A stretch of 64,000 bases of DNA from Jejuia rubra (GTDB lineage Bacteria; Bacteroidota; Bacteroidia; Flavobacteriales; Flavobacteriaceae): NCBI RefSeq assembly GCF_042684665.1, contig NZ_JBHULY010000026.1:62001-126000 (forward strand), written 5' to 3'. Both the position numbers and the translations under genes were made by a program. Below the pieces are notes generated by a model. It was not told where the DNA came from and ran no database searches. It worked only from the letters and a program-made list of their open reading frames with translations. This document shows, piece after piece, positions 53,847-62,593 of the stretch. Within the stretch, counting starts at the first letter, position 1, and every line of letters begins with the position of its first letter.

Positions 53847-55166
53847 GTGATGGGTAAAACGATATCTGGCTTTTCAAGACTGTCTAAATCCGAAAAAATT
53901 GATTGGATAGTCAATTCCTATTTTTCAAATGCTTCATATGCCATAGGTATTTTGAAACAGTATTGGAACACGGACGAACAACTGCAACAGCTTCATGATG
54001 AGTTTATTGAAAACACCATTACCAACTATTATTTACCGCTTGGGGTAGCCCCTAATTTTCTGATTAATGAGAAAATGTACACTATTCCGATGGCTATTGA
54101 AGAGAGTTCGGTGGTGGCGGCGGCAAGTAAAGCGGCTAAATTTTGGTTGGACAGAGGAGGCTTTAAGGCTGAAGTGATTTCGACCAAAAAAATTGGGCAG
54201 GTACATTTTATGTTTTATGGTGAATTTGAAGCACTGAAGCGTTTTTTTGAGATTGTAAAACCCAAACTTATTACTGATGCCAGACATATTACCGCCAATA
54301 TGGAAAAACGTGGCGGAGGCATTTTGGATATTGAACTTCGCGATAAAACCGAAGATATCACAGGGTATTACCAACTGCACGCTTCTTTTGAAACCCTAGA
54401 TGCCATGGGCGCCAATTTCATCAATTCCTGTTTGGAACAATTTGCTCAAACCTTTAAAAGTGAAGCATTGAGTTTTGAGGGTTTCAATCCTGAAGAACGC
54501 CAAATAGACGTAGTAATGAGTATTCTGTCTAATTATGTGCCGGATTGTGTAGTGAGGGCAGAAGTGAGTTGTCCAGTGGAAAATTTGAGCGAGAACGCAT
54601 CCATTTCTGGCGAAGCTTTTGCCAAAAAGTTTGTACAGGCCGTCAATATTGCCGAAGTTGAACCTTATCGTGCCGTGACCCACAACAAAGGCATTATGAA
54701 CGGCATTGACGCTGTGGTTTTAGCCACAGGAAATGATTTTAGGGCCATTGAGGCAGGCGTTCATGCTTATGCCTCCAGAAATGGGAAATACAGCAGTTTG
54801 TCCCATGCCGAAATCAAGGATGGTATTTTTAGATTTTGGATGGATATTCCTCTGGCTTTGGGCACCGTTGGTGGGCTTACAGGATTGCATCCACTGGTGA
54901 AATTGTCGTTAGAATTATTGCACCAACCTTCGGCAAAAGAATTGATGCAAATTGTTGCCGTAGCAGGATTGGCTCAAAATTTTGCGGCGTTACGCTCTTT
55001 GACTACTACAGGAATCCAACAAGGTCACATGAAAATGCATTTAATGAATATTTTGAATCAATTCGGCGCCAACGATAAAGAAAAACAAACTTTGACAGAG
55101 TATTTTAAAACTAATACGGTTACCCATGGAGCAGTGATGGAGGCTCTTAATAAGTTAAGGACGTAG
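53847..55166 (+). CDS. Hydroxymethylglutaryl-CoA reductase, class II
   Basis: 439 residues. The soluble bacterial form, without membrane anchor. DAMGANFINSCLEQ (about 193), the Lys of THNKGIMNG (near 280) and the Asp of ATGNDFRA (near 298) are the conserved active-site segments, and GTVGGLTGLHP is near 342. It reduces HMG-CoA to mevalonate for isoprenoids, supporting a mevalonate pathway in this organism. The second codon is also ATG, so translation may start at 53850. The following gene encodes a GHMP kinase of the same pathway. Confidence 0.95.
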   Translation: MMGKTISGFSRLSKSEKIDWIVNSYFSNASYAIGILKQYWNTDEQLQQLHDEFIENTITNYYLPLGVAPNFLINEKMYTIPMAIEESSVVAAASKAAKFWLDRGGFKAEVISTKKIGQVHFMFYGEFEALKRFFEIVKPKLITDARHITANMEKRGGGILDIELRDKTEDITGYYQLHASFETLDAMGANFINSCLEQFAQTFKSEALSFEGFNPEERQIDVVMSILSNYVPDCVVRAEVSCPVENLSENASISGEAFAKKFVQAVNIAEVEPYRAVTHNKGIMNGIDAVVLATGNDFRAIEAGVHAYASRNGKYSSLSHAEIKDGIFRFWMDIPLALGTVGGLTGLHPLVKLSLELLHQPSAKELMQIVAVAGLAQNFAALRSLTTTGIQQGHMKMHLMNILNQFGANDKEKQTLTEYFKTNTVTHGAVMEALNKLRT

Positions 55167-55226
55167 ATGGTTACGATTCCGCCAAACCAACAGCTAAATC
55201 TTAACCTGCCATCAAAAAAGAAACAC

Positions 55227-55251
55227 GGTGTCTGTGGTTCTCGAAGACACC
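55227..55251. repeat. 25-bp REP-like palindrome before the GIY-YIG module
   Basis: GGTGTCT (55227-55233) pairs with AGACACC (55245-55251) around an 11-base loop. An inverted copy with two mismatches is at 55554-55578, and a third 25-bp hairpin with the same stem/loop plan and compensated stem changes (GGTGCCT/AGGCACC) is at 55632-55656. The rest of the 100-bp spacer shows nothing else. Confidence 0.8.
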
Positions 55252-55266
55252 TTAAAATGAATTAAT

Positions 55267-56592
55267 TTGGCTAAAGCCTTTGTTTACATATTAGAATGCT
55301 CTGACGGAAGCTATTACACAGGTAGCACTATTGATTTAGAAAAGCGCATCACCGAACACCAAAATGGTTATGGAGCAAATCATACTAAAAAAAGGCTTCC
55401 GGTCAAATTGGTCTATTTTGAAGAATTTCAAAGAATAGATGAGGCATTTCAAAAAGAAAAACAAATCCAAGGATGGAGCAGGAAAAAGAAAGAGGCTTTA
55501 ATTGCTAGGAATTTTGATGAGTTACCCGGGCTTTCGTTGGCTTATAGGGATATTGTGTCTTCGAGAACCTCAGACACCGCAAGAACCTCAGACACCGCGA
55601 GAACCTTAGACACAAAAAAAACTGCCAGAATGGTGCCTGAGGCATTCAAAGGCACCACACCAAAAAAACAAATTTTTAAGAGCAATGGCAAGCTTTTGAT
55701 CACAGGCGAGTATATAGTACTTGATGGTGCCAAAAGCCTAGCAGTACCAACAAAATATGGACAATCATTAACCGTTGAAAGCCATGAAGAACCCCTACTC
55801 TTTTGGAAAAGTTTTGACGAAAAGGGAAATGTCTGGTTTCGGGGTACTTTCGAAATAATGAAAGATGGCAAATTAATGGCCCTTCAAAATGACGAGACCT
55901 CTGAACGACTGCTTCAGATTTTAAATGCCGTTAAAACTTTAAATCCTCGATTTTTTGACGACCGCAACGGTTTTAATGTCGAAACACATTTGGATTTCCC
56001 AAGGCATTGGGGATTGGGAACCTCTTCAACGTTAATCAATAATATTGCGCAATGGACAAACATAGATGCCTATAAACTCTTAGAATTGACCTTTGGCGGT
56101 AGTGGTTATGATATTGCCTGTGCGCAGCACAATTCATCCATTACCTATCAATTAGTTGATGGAAAACCAGAAGTTCAATTAGCTGATTTCAATCCTCCAT
56201 TTAAAGAATATCTTTATTTTGTTTACCTAAATAAAAAACAAAATAGCCGAGAGGGTATTGCGCATTACAAATCCTTAAACACAGATTTAAAGCCCGTTAT
56301 TTCTGAAATAAATGACATCACTTCAAGAATGATTACCTGCAACGATTTGAATGCATTTCAACACTTGATTTCGAGTCACGAAGCTATTATTTCAAACTTA
56401 AATAAAATGGAAACCGTAAAGTCTATTTACTTCAATGACTTTAATGGAGCCATTAAGAGCCTCGGAGCTTGGGGCGGGGATTTTATTTTGGTCTGTTCTG
56501 AAAATGACCCTACGTCATATTTCAGGAAAAAAGGCTTTGAAACCATAATACCCTACAGCGATATGGTGAAGCCCCTCCCGTCCTCCCCATAG
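55267..56592 (+). CDS. Fusion of URI-type GIY-YIG nuclease and GHMP kinase (mevalonate-pathway type)
   Basis: 441 residues from a TTG start (the frame is closed by TGA 9 bp upstream). Residues 1-90 form a complete single-domain GIY-YIG protein: FVYILECSDGSYYTGST, catalytic-type Arg in LEKRITEHQNG, Glu in EKQIQGWSRKKKEALI. Residues about 97-117 are a tandem-repeat linker (RTSDTA units). From about 135 a full GHMP kinase follows: NGKLLITGEYIVLDGA, GLGTSSTL (phosphate loop, near 255) and LGAWGGDFILV near the end. Kinase homologues normally begin just before NGKLL. An internal ATG at 55630 (Met122) could start a separate kinase. The last residues LPSSP and the stop lie in a dispersed repeat. Confidence 0.85.
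   Translation: MAKAFVYILECSDGSYYTGSTIDLEKRITEHQNGYGANHTKKRLPVKLVYFEEFQRIDEAFQKEKQIQGWSRKKKEALIARNFDELPGLSLAYRDIVSSRTSDTARTSDTARTLDTKKTARMVPEAFKGTTPKKQIFKSNGKLLITGEYIVLDGAKSLAVPTKYGQSLTVESHEEPLLFWKSFDEKGNVWFRGTFEIMKDGKLMALQNDETSERLLQILNAVKTLNPRFFDDRNGFNVETHLDFPRHWGLGTSSTLINNIAQWTNIDAYKLLELTFGGSGYDIACAQHNSSITYQLVDGKPEVQLADFNPPFKEYLYFVYLNKKQNSREGIAHYKSLNTDLKPVISEINDITSRMITCNDLNAFQHLISSHEAIISNLNKMETVKSIYFNDFNGAIKSLGAWGGDFILVCSENDPTSYFRKKGFETIIPYSDMVKPLPSSP
55554..55613. repeat. Inverted REP-like copy plus 18-bp tandem repeats in the fusion linker
   Basis: 55554-55578 is the inverted copy of the palindrome at 55227. Its right part, GAGAACCTCAGACACC, is then repeated in 18-bp steps at 55579-55596 and 55597-55613 with few changes. 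The repeats are in frame and encode the RTSDTA-RTSDTA-RTLDT linker. Confidence 0.85.
55632..55656. repeat. 25-bp REP-like palindrome at the GHMP kinase side
   Basis: GGTGCCT (55632-55638) pairs with AGGCACC (55650-55656) around an 11-base loop. Length, stem and loop match the palindrome at 55227-55251, with paired changes in the stem. It overlaps the codons for VPEAFKGT after the internal ATG at 55630. Confidence 0.75.
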
Positions 56593-56600
56593 GGGAGGTG
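56574..56600. repeat. CCTCCCC-hairpin repeat containing the GHMP kinase stop codon
   Basis: CCTCCCC (56582-56588), loop ATA, GGGGAGG (56592-56598). The TAG stop codon at 56590-56592 lies in the loop. Read on the minus strand the order is hairpin then GGGAGGGGC arm, so this copy is inverted relative to the one at 56686. Confidence 0.8.
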
Positions 56601-56623
56601 TTCCACTCAAACGTGTGCAACTA

Positions 56624-56666
56624 AAAAACCATATGGCTCTGGAATTTCCAGAGCCATATGGTTTTT
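56624..56666. terminator. Bidirectional terminator between GHMP kinase and PPIase genes
   Basis: A perfect 21-bp inverted repeat (56624-56644 and 56646-56666) with CCATATGGCTCTGG as core, A-run on one side and TTTTTCTTTTT on the other. It lies between convergent genes and should stop transcription from both. Confidence 0.9.
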
Positions 56667-56685
56667 CTTTTTATCTGAGTAAGGT

Positions 56686-56713
56686 TTCCTCCCCTTTAGG
56701 GAGGCTAGGTGGG
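56686..56713. repeat. CCTCCCC-hairpin repeat at the PPIase stop
   Basis: CCTCCC (56688-56693) and GGGAGG (56699-56704) form the hairpin, followed by CTAGGTGGGGC. It ends 4 bp before the PPIase stop codon and is the inverted partner of the copy at 56574-56600, the two bracketing the terminator. Confidence 0.75.
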
Positions 56714-56716
56714 GCA

Positions 56717-58873
56717 CTATTGAATCTGCAACTTCGCTCGATTATCCTCAATATCTGCGGCATCTTTTAGTGCATTGTAGAGCTTCGAGTTTACAGCTCC
56801 AGATTTTTGTTGCTCAATCCTATTGGCTGCCGCTTGATAGTTATCCAACTCTACAGCCGATGTTTTCTTGGTCACCTCAACCATATACACACCCTTTTCG
56901 CCTTCAATGAGTCCAGAAGTCTCCCCTTCATCCAATGCAAAGGCGGCTCCAACAACTACTGGTTCTCTTCCAGCCCCTGAAATGGTTGGGTTTTTCATGT
57001 TTATTGCAGATGCAGTTCTAACCGATGTGTTTTCTGCAGAAGCCACATCATCTAAAGTAGAGGCTGACACGCGCTCTTTAATTAAAGCTGCCTTTCTCTC
57101 TTTTCTTATTTTTGGTAATACCGTTGCCGAAGCATCTTCAACAGACATTAAGCCTTCCTCGTTTACAGCCACCAATTGCGCAATAGCATAACCGTTTGAA
57201 GTCGTGAAACGCTTTACATCACCAACCTTAGTATCTTCTTCAAATGCCCAACGCACTATTGGTCTTTGAGTACCGATTCCTGGAATATTCTCATCCAAAG
57301 CCTTTACACCGTTTACTGGGCGAATGGTGTAATTATTTTCTTTAGCCACAGCTTCAAAATCACCCTCGCCAGCTTTGATTTCAAAATTGGAAGCATCCCT
57401 AAAAATGGCATTAATGGTTGTCTCCGATGGCTCAATTTTTCTGGCAATAGTACCAACTTTAACGGCCTTCTTCTTGTCGCTTTGGCCTTCAACCTCAATT
57501 ACATGGAATCCAAAAATAGTCTTCACCACTCCAATATCACCAACCTTGCCTTCGAACTCAAAAGCGTTGAATTCCGGAACCATCTGTCCGTAAGGGTGCC
57601 AATCATAACGGCCTTCATTAGCAACACTTCCTTGGTCCGAAGAAAACTCAGTAACCAATTCTGGAAACTTGGATTTATCTCGCTTAATAACCGATAGTAA
57701 ACTATCCGCCAACGCTTTTGCTTGGTCTTCAGTTCTCTTAACATCCGGGCCAGCACTTTGTGCTCCAATAAAAGGGACCAAAATATGTCTCACTTTAGCC
57801 GAATCTGGAAGATTTTTGGTTTCAATAAGCTTGGTTAACTTAAACATACCATTGTCCTTGTAAGGCCCAAAAACATCACCTTGTTTCAAATTGTAAATAC
57901 TATCTGCCACTGAAGCTGGTAAACTTGATTTAAACACGAAACCATCATTGAATTTCTCATCCGAATCACCAATCAAATTAACATAACTTTCGTGCTCGGT
58001 AACCTCGGCAAAAGGCTTTATGGAATCCGTTCTTCCGTTATTGTATTCAACAGTTCCGTTTTTATATTTCTCCAAAATGGCTTTAATTGCATTTTCATCC
58101 TCAATTGTAGCCTCTTCCTTAAATTCAACATATTTGATATCGCGGGAAGCCTCTACTTCAAACTCACTTGAGTGCTCATTAATGTATGCCTTGATATCAG
58201 ATTTACTAACACTGATAGTGCTGTCCACAATTGAAGAATATGGGATTTGAACATATTTGATGTCCACCAAATTACCCTCCATTTTATGGTCCAATTCACC
58301 TTCAGCAAGAGTACCAACTAAACCAGCTTTTACCAAGTTGAAATAGTTTTGCTCTAAAGCTCTATTAGCCAATTGCTTTTCATAGGTTACCCAATCGGAA
58401 TAGGTAATTGGACGACCACCCAAAAAACCTGGTTGTGGTGCGATTTCCTTTAAGTTGGCAATGAATTCATTCATCTTATTTTCGTCAAACAAACCTGCCT
58501 CATTTTGAAATTCCGGATTGGCGGAGAGTGGCGTTTTCAACAAATCGCGCATTTGATCTTGCTCTACAGTTATGCCCAATTTTTCATATTGCGTTTTAAA
58601 AACAGCCTCGCGCAGTTCTTGGTTCCATACCCGGTTCATTACTTGTGTATTGGTAGCGTTTGGTCCCATTTGGCGTTGCAAAATTTCCACTTTTTGCAAA
58701 AAGTCATCGCGCTTTACTTCTATATCGTTAATGGTAGCCACTGTATCCTGAGATCTTGCGGAAAGAGCATCACTATTACGGAACAAATCCGCCAATACGA
58801 ATGAAAATAAGGCCAATGCAATGACCAAAATCAGAATTAATGAACGCTGTCTAATTTTATTTAAAACTGCCAT
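56717..58873 (-). CDS. PpiD/SurA-like peptidylprolyl isomerase
   Basis: 718 residues. One N-terminal membrane helix (about 12-31, LILILVIALALFSFVLADLF) anchors it in the inner membrane. A SurA-N-like chaperone region follows (about 40-250). The parvulin domain lies at about 365-475 (VRHILVPF, then GRYDWHPYGQMVPEFNAFEFEGKVGDIG and FGFHVIEV). The rest (about 480-718) is chaperone-like. The topology matches PpiD, a foldase for outer membrane proteins at the periplasmic exit of the Sec translocon. A TATTTTTG motif at 58982-58989 (minus) may be its promoter. Confidence 0.92.
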   Translation of the reverse strand: MAVLNKIRQRSLILILVIALALFSFVLADLFRNSDALSARSQDTVATINDIEVKRDDFLQKVEILQRQMGPNATNTQVMNRVWNQELREAVFKTQYEKLGITVEQDQMRDLLKTPLSANPEFQNEAGLFDENKMNEFIANLKEIAPQPGFLGGRPITYSDWVTYEKQLANRALEQNYFNLVKAGLVGTLAEGELDHKMEGNLVDIKYVQIPYSSIVDSTISVSKSDIKAYINEHSSEFEVEASRDIKYVEFKEEATIEDENAIKAILEKYKNGTVEYNNGRTDSIKPFAEVTEHESYVNLIGDSDEKFNDGFVFKSSLPASVADSIYNLKQGDVFGPYKDNGMFKLTKLIETKNLPDSAKVRHILVPFIGAQSAGPDVKRTEDQAKALADSLLSVIKRDKSKFPELVTEFSSDQGSVANEGRYDWHPYGQMVPEFNAFEFEGKVGDIGVVKTIFGFHVIEVEGQSDKKKAVKVGTIARKIEPSETTINAIFRDASNFEIKAGEGDFEAVAKENNYTIRPVNGVKALDENIPGIGTQRPIVRWAFEEDTKVGDVKRFTTSNGYAIAQLVAVNEEGLMSVEDASATVLPKIRKERKAALIKERVSASTLDDVASAENTSVRTASAINMKNPTISGAGREPVVVGAAFALDEGETSGLIEGEKGVYMVEVTKKTSAVELDNYQAAANRIEQQKSGAVNSKLYNALKDAADIEDNRAKLQIQ

Positions 58874-59075
58874 GGGGTTGTCTTTAAATTTTAACCTTTT
58901 ATTGTTGGTTTTTTGTTATGCAAATTTGCCTTGACACCGGTAAAACAAAATCCCTAAAGGACTTTAACTTTGGGGGGTTGACAAAAATATCGTGCGCGAA
59001 AATACCATTTTCTGTTTAATAATAAAAGGGGAAATCAGGTTTAATTAGACTAAAAAGCGATGCTGGGGGTATTCG

Positions 59076-60365
59076 TTAATCCGACTCCATAATTTTGAGC
59101 TCCACTAGATCGATTTTGGTATTTGATACTTCCAAAACTGTAAACTGCAAAGATTCAATGTCAATTACCGCACCTTGCTCGGGGATTTCTTCGGTATGGT
59201 TCACGATAAAGCCCCCCAAAGTTTCGTATGCTTCGTCCTCAGGAAGATTGATTTTATAGGTTTCATTGAGGTAGTCCACTTCCAAACGGGCAGAAAACAC
59301 ATAGGTTTGCTCATCCACCTGATCTTCTTTCAGCACAGCTGTGTCGTGTTCGTCCTCAATTTCGCCAAACAATTCTTCCACAATATCCTCAACAGTCATA
59401 ATGCCTGACGTGCCACCATATTCATCCAAAACCACAGCGATACTTTTGCGCTTTTTAATCAAAATATTCAGCACATCGCTAATTAGAACAGTGCCTGGCA
59501 CAAACTCCACTGGCATCAAAATAGACTTGATGGTTTTAGGTTTTTTGAAGAGTTCAAAAGAATGGACATAGCCCAAAATATCATCAATGGAATCTTTGTA
59601 CACCAAAATTTTAGAACAGCCTGTTTCAGTAAACAAAGCACTCAGAGATTTAATAGTATCGTTGATGTCTACTGCAATAATCTCAGTACGGGGCACCATC
59701 ACCTCGCGGGCCTTTACCTCAGCAAACTCCAAAGCATTTTGAAATATCTGGATTTCGGAATCTACCTCGTCGTGTTCCTCCACCGACTCCATCTGCTCGC
59801 TTATATAATTGCCTAATTCTACTTTGCTAAATGCGATCTGGATATTATCGCCTTCGGTCTTAAAGAAATACTTTAGCACCATATCCGAAATCCAAATCAC
59901 AAAATCTGAAACCCATGTGAACAATGCATAAAATATAAAAGCCGGAATAGCCAGTATTTTCACTAATGAATTGGCATAAATCTGGAAAAACACTTTGGGC
60001 AAAAACTCCGCAGTTATCAAGATGACAAAGGTTGAAATTATCGTTTGCGAAAGCAGGCTTAAATCCGTAAACATATAGTTAACAAAGGCCGAATCCGACG
60101 GCAACATGGATTGAAACCAATTGACCAAGACATCACCCATAAAAAACCCGTAAACCACCAATGCTATATTGTTCCCGATAAGCATTGTGGTAATGAATTT
60201 TGAAGGCTTGGCAGTCAATCTAGTTAGCACATTTGCCAAAATGCCTTCTTGTTTCTTTTCAATTTCAATATGGATTTTATTGGAGGACACATAAGCGATT
60301 TCCATACCCGAAAAAAACGCAGAAAGAATTAGTGATAATACAATAATAACAGCGGACAGCGTCAT
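59076..60365 (-). CDS. CNNM/CorC-HlyC family CBS-domain membrane protein
   Basis: 429 residues. The N-terminal DUF21/CNNM membrane domain (about 1-180, ALFSGMEIAYVSSNK-like start, here SAFFSGMEIAYVSSNK) is followed by two CBS domains (about 205-330, VMVPRTEIIAVDIND and VVLDEYGGTSGIMTVEDIVEELFGEIEDEHD) and a C-terminal CorC-HlyC domain (about 345-425). The family is linked to magnesium and other cation efflux; flavobacterial GldE is a relative, but gldD is not nearby. It starts directly after the stop of the next small gene. Confidence 0.93.
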   Translation of the reverse strand: MTLSAVIIVLSLILSAFFSGMEIAYVSSNKIHIEIEKKQEGILANVLTRLTAKPSKFITTMLIGNNIALVVYGFFMGDVLVNWFQSMLPSDSAFVNYMFTDLSLLSQTIISTFVILITAEFLPKVFFQIYANSLVKILAIPAFIFYALFTWVSDFVIWISDMVLKYFFKTEGDNIQIAFSKVELGNYISEQMESVEEHDEVDSEIQIFQNALEFAEVKAREVMVPRTEIIAVDINDTIKSLSALFTETGCSKILVYKDSIDDILGYVHSFELFKKPKTIKSILMPVEFVPGTVLISDVLNILIKKRKSIAVVLDEYGGTSGIMTVEDIVEELFGEIEDEHDTAVLKEDQVDEQTYVFSARLEVDYLNETYKINLPEDEAYETLGGFIVNHTEEIPEQGAVIDIESLQFTVLEVSNTKIDLVELKIMESD

Positions 60366-60578
60366 TTATTGATCTTTGTTATCGAACTTTTTATTGAATC
60401 TTCTTCGGAAAAAGAACATGAATATTGCCGTAGCCGCCAACAAAATAGAAGCATAGGCAATTTCGCCGTTATCCGAATATTTCGAAATGGCATCGTATAA
60501 AAACAGGATGGCAAATATCAAATAAGCGTATTGAAAAAACTTGGTGTATTTCATCATTTGGACATAAAATGTATGCAA
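60366..60578 (-). CDS. Small two-helix membrane protein, function unknown
   Basis: 70 residues with two hydrophobic segments (about 13-28 and 40-56) and a basic tail (FFRRRFNKKFDNKDQ). No family recognised. Its stop codon is immediately followed by the ATG of the CorC-like gene, so the two are translationally linked. It lies 48 bp downstream of lptC. Confidence 0.8.
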   Translation of the reverse strand: MHTFYVQMMKYTKFFQYAYLIFAILFLYDAISKYSDNGEIAYASILLAATAIFMFFFRRRFNKKFDNKDQ

Positions 60579-60626
60579 AGATAGTCAAAATTGAAGTGTT
60601 TAACTGAATGAAAACCGGACGATTGT

Positions 60627-61181
60627 TTACTCATCCAAAGTGATAATCCCCGTGATTTCCAGCACCTCTGCATTTGTAAAATCTCTGTTAGAATCAAAAC
60701 CATTACCGTGAATCAAATCCTGACCCGTTCGAAATGTAACGGGTTTGTTTGTGAACAGCCATTCCTTACCTTGATCAAAATACAGTTGTTGGGCAAAAAG
60801 CGTATCCTTACTATGCATAGCAATTTTAACGTTGCCCTGTAAATCTATCAAATCTGTTTTTAAGTACAATACAGCATAGTCTGAAATTATAACATTCCTT
60901 TCACCCCCCTCACCGAATAGCTCCAAAAATATTCCTTCCGTAAATTCCCTGTAAGGAAAATTGCGATTTGTAAAATCCAACATTTTATCGCTTTTCAGTA
61001 TAACTTTTACCTTTCCAGAATCTGTATATTTCAAGTGAATATTTTCAGCCTCGCCAATAGGCTCGTTTTCCGAAATACCGATTTTCTGAACTTCTTTGAA
61101 GTTGTTTTTACATGAAAAAACCATAGTCATGGAAATTGCCATGACTATGGTTAAAATATTATTTATATTAAGTTTTCGCAC
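60627..61181 (-). CDS. lptC: LPS export protein LptC
   Basis: 184 residues from a GTG start that overlaps the stop of the upstream gene (TAGTG). A membrane/lipoprotein-like N-terminus ends at Cys23 (VFSC). The body has the LptC/OstA-type beta-jellyroll pattern (MLDFTNRNFPYREFTEGIFLELF, LDLQGNVKI-like LIDLQGNVKIAMHSKDTLFAQQLYFDQGKEWLFTNKPV). LptC passes lipopolysaccharide from LptBFG to LptA in the periplasm. It sits in a run of envelope genes. Confidence 0.88.
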   Translation of the reverse strand: MRKLNINNILTIVMAISMTMVFSCKNNFKEVQKIGISENEPIGEAENIHLKYTDSGKVKVILKSDKMLDFTNRNFPYREFTEGIFLELFGEGGERNVIISDYAVLYLKTDLIDLQGNVKIAMHSKDTLFAQQLYFDQGKEWLFTNKPVTFRTGQDLIHGNGFDSNRDFTNAEVLEITGIITLDE

Positions 61182-62575
61182 TAAAGATTAGGCACTTGTA
61201 CTGAAGCCCCTATCCAACAACCAATTTTAATAGTTTGTCCTGCATTACCAGCTGTAAAAATTTCAGCTCTTTGAGGTGCTTTTGCTTCATAATTTGCCGC
61301 AGACTGCGCCGCCGCTTTCTTTAAAGTTGGGTCTACACGAGAAGCTTTTCTAGCTTCTTGAGCTGCTAACCAGTACACTGCTCTTTTATTAAAGTTAGTA
61401 TCCCCACAGTTTTTAGCACTAGAGGCGTACATTGTTGCAATAGATAAATGTGGACGACCATTAGATGGGTTCAACTTTAAGGCCTCTCTGAAGAAACCCC
61501 TAGCAGCTCCGTAATTCCCTTTTGATTTCAATTTCAAACCAATTCTGTAGTTCAATTTTGACTTCTTAAAGTCGTCTGTTTCCAAACTAATAGCTTGCTT
61601 GTAAAAGTCGATAGCTCCTCTTGTATCCCCATCTTTATCCTTCAATATTCCCAGGTAGAATGCAGAATTTGCAGATGGGCTGATTTCATGATAAGCATTT
61701 ACCAACTTGAAGAATAGCGGATCATCGGTACACTCTTTTTCGGACATTTTTCCAGCAGCACGTTTTAACCAAACTGCATCAGCCCTATGGGCTTCAAAGT
61801 CTTTTGTGTAAAGAGGTATCAAATTTTCACAATTTGCTCTGTCTCCAAGCTTTCCATCAATACTACCAGAAATTTGGTCATACGCCTTTAAATAGCTTTC
61901 AAAATATCTCTTATAGCTTTTCTCTTTTTTGGATAGGGCAACTCCTTCTTGCCCATCTACACCTTCTTCTTTAGCTACTAGTTTGTTCAATTTTTCAGAG
62001 TAGTTCTGAACTTCGCCTTCCACTTTTTCAACTACGTCATCATATTTATTAAACAAATCCTTTGGTGGCTTCTTTCCAGCATCGTATAAATCTACCATCA
62101 AAGAAAAATAGGTGTATAAGCTTTTAGGGTTTGTAAAGGTGCTTTTATCCATATGGTAGGCATTATCAAAACACTCATAAAGCTCCTCGTCTGTTTTGCC
62201 TAAAATATCTCTATTATCATACATTAGCTGACATGCCTTGGCCATATATTCCCCTTTCGGCGTTTTGCTTGTGAAGTGCTCAGCTCGTTGTTCCCATAGC
62301 AAAAGCAAGTCTTCCATAAAGGCCTTTTTTTCTGCCCCAGAAGAATTTTCAATTTTATGGTCTAGAATTTTTTCACCATCAATATAAATGGCATTATTAA
62401 ACTTAGGGCATTTATTTCTTACCGCCATCCAAGGCTCATATGCCTCATTGAAGTTTTTTGCCTTTGTATATTCGTGGAATACAGAAAGCTTAGTCATACA
62501 CTCTTCATCCTGCGCAAATCCTAAGCCTAAGCCTGCAAATAAAAGTGTGAAAAATAATGTAATTCTTGTTTTCAT
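61181..62575 (-). CDS. Secreted TPR-repeat protein
   Basis: 464 residues with a signal peptide (MKTRITLFFTLLFAGLGLGFAQ). Helical repeats fill the protein; the clearest TPR units are at about 300-385 (NSAFYLGILKDKDGDTRGAIDFYKQAISLE, then YRIGLKLKSKGNYGAARGFFREALKLNPSNGRPHLSIATMY-like). Such proteins act as periplasmic scaffolds; the specific partner is unknown, but the constant company of lptC and a barrel protein suggests envelope assembly. It starts 18 bp after the barrel gene. Confidence 0.88.
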   Translation of the reverse strand: MKTRITLFFTLLFAGLGLGFAQDEECMTKLSVFHEYTKAKNFNEAYEPWMAVRNKCPKFNNAIYIDGEKILDHKIENSSGAEKKAFMEDLLLLWEQRAEHFTSKTPKGEYMAKACQLMYDNRDILGKTDEELYECFDNAYHMDKSTFTNPKSLYTYFSLMVDLYDAGKKPPKDLFNKYDDVVEKVEGEVQNYSEKLNKLVAKEEGVDGQEGVALSKKEKSYKRYFESYLKAYDQISGSIDGKLGDRANCENLIPLYTKDFEAHRADAVWLKRAAGKMSEKECTDDPLFFKLVNAYHEISPSANSAFYLGILKDKDGDTRGAIDFYKQAISLETDDFKKSKLNYRIGLKLKSKGNYGAARGFFREALKLNPSNGRPHLSIATMYASSAKNCGDTNFNKRAVYWLAAQEARKASRVDPTLKKAAAQSAANYEAKAPQRAEIFTAGNAGQTIKIGCWIGASVQVPNL

Positions 62576-62593
62576 GATAATTAAATTATGCTG

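Noticed and set aside
55554..55613. CRISPR or homing-site array in the fusion linker
   Set aside because: 18-bp units are contiguous and in frame with the protein; no spacers.
59076..60365. Naming the CBS protein gldE
   Set aside because: GldE is a related CBS-domain protein in gliding flavobacteria, but its usual neighbour gldD is absent here and the motif level does not separate it from general CorC/HlyC proteins.
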